DNA of 38,578 bases from Phaeodactylibacter luteus (GTDB taxonomy: Bacteria > Bacteroidota > Bacteroidia > Chitinophagales > Saprospiraceae), in the NCBI RefSeq assembly GCF_007993045.1, contig NZ_VOOR01000049.1, forward strand, positions 1 through 38,578, read 5' to 3'. Below, in pieces: positions 34,323 to 38,578 of this stretch (the first letter of the stretch is position 1; every line of letters starts with the position of its first letter). A program made the position numbers and the translations under genes. The notes below the pieces were generated by a model that made no database searches, had not been told where the DNA came from, and saw nothing but the letters and a program-made list of their open reading frames with translations.

Positions 34323-35054
34323 ATGAAAGCCTATTTCCTAACCTTTTGCCTCATTGCCGGCAGTTTGTCCGCGCAAGCTTCGCCGGTACATTTCAGCACC
34401 GACTGCGTGCTCGGCCCTGTTTTAGAGTACAAGCTCGCCAATCAAGCTTGGAGCGGCACCGGCCAGAACAACCAAAAAATCAGCCTTTTCTTTTACAGCA
34501 ACGGCCTTATGGAGCAAGTTTCCGCCGGTGGGCTCAGGCTATTCCGATGGTCTGCAGCCCCTATGCCGGAACACTGCGGCTCCATAGTGCTGGAAGATGT
34601 CCAAACCGGTAAGCAGCAGCTCTTAGAGGTCGCTTTCACTACCGCAGGCATCACCCTGAGCACTTGCACTGGCAGCCTGCACATCCGCAAGCAGCCGCAA
34701 ATGGAAGGTGCAGCCCAGAAAGCCAGGGAAGGCATTCAGGGGGAGTGGGAAAATACGACTTACCCCTTTGATAATGCCACAGCAAACGGCACGGCTTACC
34801 TTCGCTACCAATTCCGCCCTGACGGCACTTTCGAGCGGGCACTGGGCATGGGCGAAAAAGCCATAGCAGAGGCTGGGGCGTGGGCTATGAGCCAAGATGG
34901 CAAGCGGCTCATCTTAACATTCGAGCGGGGCGGGATTACAGTCGTCAGCTTAAAGTATTTGGAGTTTGACGAGCTCGTCCTTGAGCATACCCTGACCTGC
35001 GAGGACCCCATTTTCGCTACAGCCAGCCGCGATTTTCACTTTAACCGGCAATGA
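34323..35054 (+). CDS. secreted lipocalin-like protein
   Basis: A 243-residue exported protein with signal peptide MKAYFLTFCLIAGSLSAQAS. The second half (about 130-243) has the lipocalin-like pattern found in many Bacteroidota proteins: IQGEWENTTYPFDNATANGT, YQFRPDGTFERALGMGEKAI, AGAWAMSQDGKRLILTF and LEFDELVLEHTL. The first half is strand-rich (YKLANQAWSGTGQNNQKISL; FRWSAAPMPEHCGSIVLEDV) but unassigned. ATG 34323 is chosen by the signal peptide. Ligand and role unknown. A bidirectional terminator separates it from the convergent gene. Confidence 0.72.
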   Translation: MKAYFLTFCLIAGSLSAQASPVHFSTDCVLGPVLEYKLANQAWSGTGQNNQKISLFFYSNGLMEQVSAGGLRLFRWSAAPMPEHCGSIVLEDVQTGKQQLLEVAFTTAGITLSTCTGSLHIRKQPQMEGAAQKAREGIQGEWENTTYPFDNATANGTAYLRYQFRPDGTFERALGMGEKAIAEAGAWAMSQDGKRLILTFERGGITVVSLKYLEFDELVLEHTLTCEDPIFATASRDFHFNRQ

Positions 35055-35076
35055 CAGCCAAGCACAGCAGCATGCC

Positions 35077-35121
35077 AAAAAGCTTTTGGGAGGCGCACGC
35101 AGGCTTCCCAGAAGCTTTTTT
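35077..35121. terminator. bidirectional terminator between convergent genes
   Basis: AAAAAGCTTTTGGGA pairs with TCCCAGAAGCTTTTTT (one bulge/mismatch) around GGCGCACGCAGGC. It has an A-run on the left and a T-run on the right, so it can stop transcripts from both sides. It begins 22 nt after one stop and ends next to the other. Confidence 0.85.
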
Positions 35122-35122
35122 G

Positions 35123-35950
35123 TTACTTGCCAGCCGTGCGCAACAAAAAGGCTTGCACCGCCCCATTTTGGCCCATGCGGTAAAACCTCCCGTTCTGCAG
35201 GCGGCACAACTTTGCCCCTTCCGTGTTCAGCTGTAGCTCCACTTCTCTGAGCAGCCGGGTATGGTAAGCCCTGATGCGCCCCTTTTCGCCATACAAGTAC
35301 AGCCGCTCGCCGCTCAGCTCAAAATGAGCCACCTCCTCAAAAGGCAGGCGCTCGTGAAATTGGGTAAAGTTGTCAAAAACATAAATGCCCTGCCCAGGCG
35401 CGTTGAGGTAAACCCAATTGCCCCTAGCCATGAGCTGTGCCCCCCTCCTTGGCGGATCGGGGAGCAGGGCGCTCAGGTTGCCACTATCCGCTAGGACAGC
35501 CCCATCAGGCCCCAGCTTCAATAGGCGGAACGCCACCTCATCGTATACCCAGATGTTGTTGTCGCGGGCCAGCGCTGCAGCGCTGGCCTGCAGCACGCCA
35601 GCGGCGAACAGAGGCAGCACACCGCGCTCATTGAGGGTACGGTCCAAAAGCACGATAGCCTGAAGGTCGGGGTAAAAAAGAAGGAGGTTGAAAGGGTCCG
35701 TAGCATCGATATAGCCCAACCGGCCCCTGCTGTTGTCGTAATAGCGGAACTGCTCCTGCCCAGAAGGGCTGTATTTAGTCACGGCATTTGAGCTATCCGC
35801 TACATAAGCCTGCTGCAGCTTATCAACGGTGAAGGCCGCCCCGCCCGCGGGCAGGGTGTACAAGAGGGAATCCTGCGTTTGTGCACAGGCCGCCCCCCTG
35901 CTAAAGGCGATCAACAACAGTATCCCTACCAAAAACCCGGCCCTGCTCAT
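35123..35950 (-). CDS. secreted propeller-like protein of unknown function
   Basis: A 275-residue exported protein: MSRAGFLVGILLLIAFSRGA makes a signal peptide. The mature part shows repeating strand patterns with DNA-free beta-propeller character, e.g. VDKLQQAYVADSSNAVTKYS, PDLQAIVLLDRTLNERGVLP, LARDNNIWVYDEVAFRLLKL and LYLYGEKGRIRAYHTRLLRE. No named family is recognised. ATG 35950 is chosen; ATG 35974 is also possible. The gene starts inside the 3' end of lpxH (50-nt overlap) and is probably co-transcribed with it. Confidence 0.75.
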   Translation of the reverse strand: MSRAGFLVGILLLIAFSRGAACAQTQDSLLYTLPAGGAAFTVDKLQQAYVADSSNAVTKYSPSGQEQFRYYDNSRGRLGYIDATDPFNLLLFYPDLQAIVLLDRTLNERGVLPLFAAGVLQASAAALARDNNIWVYDEVAFRLLKLGPDGAVLADSGNLSALLPDPPRRGAQLMARGNWVYLNAPGQGIYVFDNFTQFHERLPFEEVAHFELSGERLYLYGEKGRIRAYHTRLLREVELQLNTEGAKLCRLQNGRFYRMGQNGAVQAFLLRTAGK

Positions 35951-36701
35951 ACTCGAAGAATTGTAATTGGACATCCTGCCCGTCAAAAACGGCGTAGGAA
36001 TTGAAGTGGAGCCACTCCCCCAGATTGATATAACGGCTGTGCCCGTTTTTTAGCGTGTAGTCGATAGGAAGGTGACGGTGGCCAAAGACAAAATAATCCA
36101 CATCCAAGGCTTCTACTTTACGGTTGGCGTAAGCCACGAGCCATTCCTTTTCCGGGCCAAGGAAGCGGCTAAGCTCCGGGCTATCTGCAGCCCGGCTTTT
36201 TTGCGACCAATAATTGGCCAGCCCGACGCCAAAATTGGGGTGCAGCCGTTCAAACAGCCATTGGCACCAACGGTTAGCAAAAACTTTCTTTATGAATTTA
36301 TAGCCATGATCGCCAGGCCCAAGCCCATCTCCGTGACCGATGAAAAACTTTTTGCCGCCGATCTCGCGCAGTACCGGCTCCCGGTAAGTCGGGATGCCCA
36401 GCTCTTCTTCAAAGTAACGGAACACCCACATATCGTGGTTGCCGGTAAAAAAATAGACCGGCACCCCGGCATCCCGTATCTCTGCCAATTTGCCCAACAG
36501 GCGGACATAGCCCTTCGGGACGACCGTTTTGTATTCGAACCAAAAGTCGAACACATCACCAACAAGATAGACCGCAGCAGCATCCTCCCGGATCTGTTCC
36601 AGCCAGCGCACGACCTGTCGCTCCCGCTCTGCGCTGCTGCAGCGGGCATCTACCCCGAGATGGAAATCGGAGGCAAAGTAAACTTTTGAAGGATTCGGCA
36701 T
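35901..36701 (-). CDS. lpxH: UDP-2,3-diacylglucosamine diphosphatase, LpxH-type
   Basis: Cleaves UDP-2,3-diacylglucosamine to lipid X in lipid A synthesis, at the cytoplasmic face of the inner membrane. The 266-residue protein has the calcineurin-type metal motifs in order: SDFHLG (Asp12, His14), GDVFDFWFEY (Asp49, Asp52), GNHD (87-90), GHGDG (122-126) and FGHRH (206-210). DFWFEY is typical of LpxH rather than general phosphoesterases. Length is a little above that of enterobacterial LpxH. It is upstream of, and overlaps, the propeller-like gene. Confidence 0.9.
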   Translation of the reverse strand: MPNPSKVYFASDFHLGVDARCSSAERERQVVRWLEQIREDAAAVYLVGDVFDFWFEYKTVVPKGYVRLLGKLAEIRDAGVPVYFFTGNHDMWVFRYFEEELGIPTYREPVLREIGGKKFFIGHGDGLGPGDHGYKFIKKVFANRWCQWLFERLHPNFGVGLANYWSQKSRAADSPELSRFLGPEKEWLVAYANRKVEALDVDYFVFGHRHLPIDYTLKNGHSRYINLGEWLHFNSYAVFDGQDVQLQFFEYEQGRVFGRDTVVDRL

Positions 36702-36905
36702 GACGGCAAAAATAGGAATATTCGGTCAGTTGCCCCTCCTGCCCAAGCCCCCCTTTCTCCATGACTGTGCCGCAATTGCTACAAGTGCGCTGCGCCTCGC
36801 CGCTCATAAAGCCTTCTACCGCAGATTTGAGCTGTGCTGCAATACCCTTCCGTAAAAAAGCAGCTTAGTGCACACAGGCGCAAAACAGACTTCCCGTTTT
36901 TTGAG

Positions 36906-37052
36906 GGCCTGCCCCCTCCGCAAGGATAGGGGCCTGCCCCTGCCCAATGGCAGGTGCCGCTATGCTGCGGGGCTCGCTATCCGCTCGGCCCCTCGCCCTT
37001 CAGGCGTCGGGTCTGGCCTTTGGCCACCCCTGCGCAGCGCTAGGCCGGCGCC
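36906..37052 (+). repeat. dispersed palindromic repeat R1, copy h (long form)
   Basis: Plus-orientation R1: two GGGCCTGCCCC blocks, GGCAGGTGCCGCTATGCTGC, GGGGCTCGCTATCCGCTCGG, the long module CGCCCTTCAGGCG and TGGCCTTTGGCCA, then CGCAGCGCTAGGCCGGCGCC. It is in the 750-nt gap right of lpxH, which also contains a family A element (37213-37375). Between them (37053-37212) and up to 37430 I see no gene. Confidence 0.85.
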
Positions 37053-37212
37053 AAGGGGTGGCACTCCCCCACCGGGCAGCTGCACTGCCCTACCGGCAGG
37101 CTGTTTTTTTTCTATTGGCAAGTAGGCAGCATTGTGGCTTTTTTGTATATTGTAGCATCGTCTGAGCTACAGCGCGGCGCACCGGGCGTTGCAAGCAGGT
37201 AGGCTCAGCCTA

Positions 37213-37375
37213 GTGCCTCAAGCCATAAATCCTTGACACCCCAAGTTTCGTTATTTTCCGCCTACTCTTCGTTAAAGAACCGCTCCTTTAGCTCGGGCTA
37301 AAGTCGCGAACCTTCGCCTTGATTAGTCGGCAAATAACTTCAACTTAAGTATCAGAGATTTATGACTTAAGGCAC
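37213..37375. mobile_element. TA-flanked hairpin element, family A, copy 2 (MITE-like)
   Basis: 163 bp, 6 differences from copy 1 at 33789. Inverted ends GTGCCTCAAGCCATAAATC and GATTTATGACTTAAGGCAC. The left flank is TA and the right flank TG, so the presumed target duplication is slightly decayed. The core (CTCTTCGTT ... CTTTAGC/GCTAAAG ... CGCCTTGATTAG) is unchanged. It lies 56 bp left of the cassette boundary. Confidence 0.82.
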
Positions 37376-37430
37376 TGGGCAAAGTGGGAAAAAGAACGAC
37401 AAATGAGGGGGAAAGTGCGTGTATTAGCGA

Positions 37431-37440
37431 GTTAGCTCCA
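37431..37440 (+). other. left boundary of a putative integron-type cassette
   Basis: GTTAGCTCCA is the exact reverse complement of TGGAGCTAAC at 38438-38447. In integrons, cassettes are joined at G/TTRRRY; GTTAGCT fits except for one position (C in place of R), and the downstream AGCTAAC deviates at the matching position, so pairing is kept. Only 11 nt separate this motif from the ATG. Confidence 0.5.
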
Positions 37441-37451
37441 ATTTGAACTAG

Positions 37452-38435
37452 ATGAAAAGAATTCTTCCTACAATAATATTTGGTACAATTTTATTGATTG
37501 GTTCTGATAGTCATAACTTGTATAGCCAAATCGACTATAGAGATAACTCTGTTTTGAACAGATTGATAATAAATATTAATGACGATGATGCTTGGAATCA
37601 ACTGGAAACGAGTATTCAATTCAAGGATGAAAAAAAGGGAGAAAAAACAGCATTCAGTTTACTGGAAAATTTTATAGAAGAAATTCAAAAAGATAATAAA
37701 GACAGAATTGATAGTTTGAGTATGCAAATATTAGGTTTGTCAATTCAGGGTGAGTGCTTACAAGAAGAAAGTAAGAGATCGAAATTGGAATGCGGAGAAT
37801 TCATAAAATCACTGAAGAAGCTAATTGCTAAATATCGGATGATTAAGAACCTTGAGATAGAAAATAGAGAAAGATACTGTGATTATTTAGAGCTATACGA
37901 TAAAAGTATACCAGCTGAATTTGGAAGATTTAGGAGTAACCTAATTGGGCATGGATGTGGTGGAATAGTAGGAGGAATAGATATTTATTATGGTATTATT
38001 GAATATACAATGATCATAGAAAATGTGATTAGATATGATTGTTCGAGCGATAAAGCAGAAATGGGAACTGTATTGTTTTCAGATTTAATAGGGAACTCTA
38101 CAGGTGACAGAGTTAAGGATCCCAGAATTATTGATTTATTGAGTAACCGATTAAAAGAGCACATAAGAGAAATGGGTTGCAATAGCCGATTAGAAACTGA
38201 TAGAGCGATCCAAGAATTCAAAAATGAGGCAAGATTGCTTAAAGGGGTTTGGTATAGTTACACTACTGAAGTATGTGGATTAAGAGTTCGATTTGAAAGT
38301 AGTTTTGAACCTAAAGAAGAATGGACCAAGAAAGAAAAGAGGAAAATGGAGAGGGGTAAAATATTCAAGACTAAGAGGCAAATAATCAAAGAGTTTAAGC
38401 AAACAGTATTTTATGAAGTTTTATCGGAAAAATAA
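37452..38435 (+). CDS. AT-rich cassette gene: exported protein of unknown function
   Basis: A 327-residue protein, with a hydrophobic N-terminus (MKRILPTIIFGTILLIGSDS) that suits an export signal ending near LYSQ. The rest is charged, with Lys/Glu/Ile-rich helices (NFIEEIQKDNKDRIDSL; GEFIKSLKKLIAKYRMIKNL) and a Gly-rich middle (LIGHGCGGIVGGIDIYYGII). There are several Cys. No family is recognised. Its base composition is far more AT-rich than every other gene in the window, with codons such as AGA, ATA and TTA common, so it was probably acquired. It fills nearly the whole interval between GTTAGCT and AGCTAAC, as cassette genes do. Confidence 0.8.
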   Translation: MKRILPTIIFGTILLIGSDSHNLYSQIDYRDNSVLNRLIININDDDAWNQLETSIQFKDEKKGEKTAFSLLENFIEEIQKDNKDRIDSLSMQILGLSIQGECLQEESKRSKLECGEFIKSLKKLIAKYRMIKNLEIENRERYCDYLELYDKSIPAEFGRFRSNLIGHGCGGIVGGIDIYYGIIEYTMIIENVIRYDCSSDKAEMGTVLFSDLIGNSTGDRVKDPRIIDLLSNRLKEHIREMGCNSRLETDRAIQEFKNEARLLKGVWYSYTTEVCGLRVRFESSFEPKEEWTKKEKRKMERGKIFKTKRQIIKEFKQTVFYEVLSEK

Positions 38436-38440
38436 ACTGG

Positions 38441-38578
38441 AGCTAACAATGGCTATATGCCATGCCGGTAAAAATCTTCGAGAGGGAAATAGAGATGAAA
38501 AAGCCGCTGCGCTGGCATTTGTGAATTGGGACGAAAATGGTAAATTTAGAGTCCGGCACGTCACGTAGCCGGGCCGTT
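38441..38578 (+). other. attC-like recombination site, cut by the window end
   Basis: AGCTAAC (38441-38447) begins 5 nt after the stop codon. GGCTATATGCCATGCCGG (38451-38468) can pair with CCGGCACGTCACGTAGCC (38553-38570): 14 of 18 Watson-Crick pairs plus one G-T. Further out, AAC pairs with the final GTT (38576-38578). Between these pairings lie unequal unpaired stretches (3 and 5 nt), as in the unpaired central spacer of attC sites. The loop is 84 nt. The expected next bases outside the window are AGCT. Length would then be about 142 nt. Confidence 0.55.

Noticed and set aside
36556-36807. Minus-strand frame starting MSGEAQRTCSNCGTVMEKGG, resembling part of a zinc ribbon
   Set aside because: It runs 146 nt into lpxH in another frame, has only one complete CxxC pair, and only the part before 36701 looks protein-like. 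It may be a remnant, but I cannot support a gene.

Overview
The window looks like chromosome of a GC-rich member of the Bacteroidota, most likely a Saprospiria-type marine bacterium. This rests on several signs: a complete MoxR/DUF58/Bat gene set; TAnnTTTG-type -7 promoter boxes instead of sigma-70 boxes; LptB, LpxH and RecO of Bacteroidota type; a delta-60-repeat surface protein whose tail reads like Saprospiria secreted proteins; and many SPOR/LysM envelope proteins. The genus is an inference; no rRNA or tRNA gene is present to anchor it.

Layout. 1-654 is AT-rich and nearly empty, with one possible 40-residue peptide gene. 655-4687 holds a phosphopantetheinyl transferase divergent from a WD40 protein, a lipoprotein with a glycosidase-like barrel, and dCTP deaminase. 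5202-11454 holds a very large delta-60 repeat protein and an AddA-like helicase. 11941-16126 holds a LysM glucosaminidase, an outer-membrane barrel and an lptB operon ending in two small lipoproteins and a SnoaL-like protein; a secreted unknown is convergent with it. 17056-25428 is one co-directional block of eight genes (MoxR, DUF58, membrane protein, BatA, BatB, TPR/BatC, short BatD-like, BatD), probably an envelope-stress machine: an AAA+ chaperone, VWA proteins with metal sites facing the periplasm, and periplasmic partners. 25740-31634 holds a J-domain/LRR pair, a SPOR/peptidoglycan-binding protein, a CDGSH Fe-S protein, pirin and a small isomerase-like protein. 32226-36701 holds a BON/LysM protein, RecO, a lipocalin-like secreted protein, a propeller-like secreted protein and LpxH.

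Between operons lie eight copies of a GC-rich palindromic repeat (here called R1) and four small TA-flanked hairpin elements. The hairpin elements belong to three sequence families with different terminal repeats. All share one architecture: arms of about 50 nt around a conserved asymmetric core. Two of them have inserted into R1 copies.

The right end (37431-38578) is a sharp break: an AT-rich secreted-protein gene of unknown function, preceded at 20 bp by GTTAGCT and followed at 5 bp by AGCTAAC plus an imperfect long hairpin whose far arm runs to the window edge at GTT. This is the layout of an integron gene cassette with an attC-like recombination site. No integrase is visible, so it could be the first cassette of an array beyond the window. 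It and the hairpin-element family are the two most interesting signals here.
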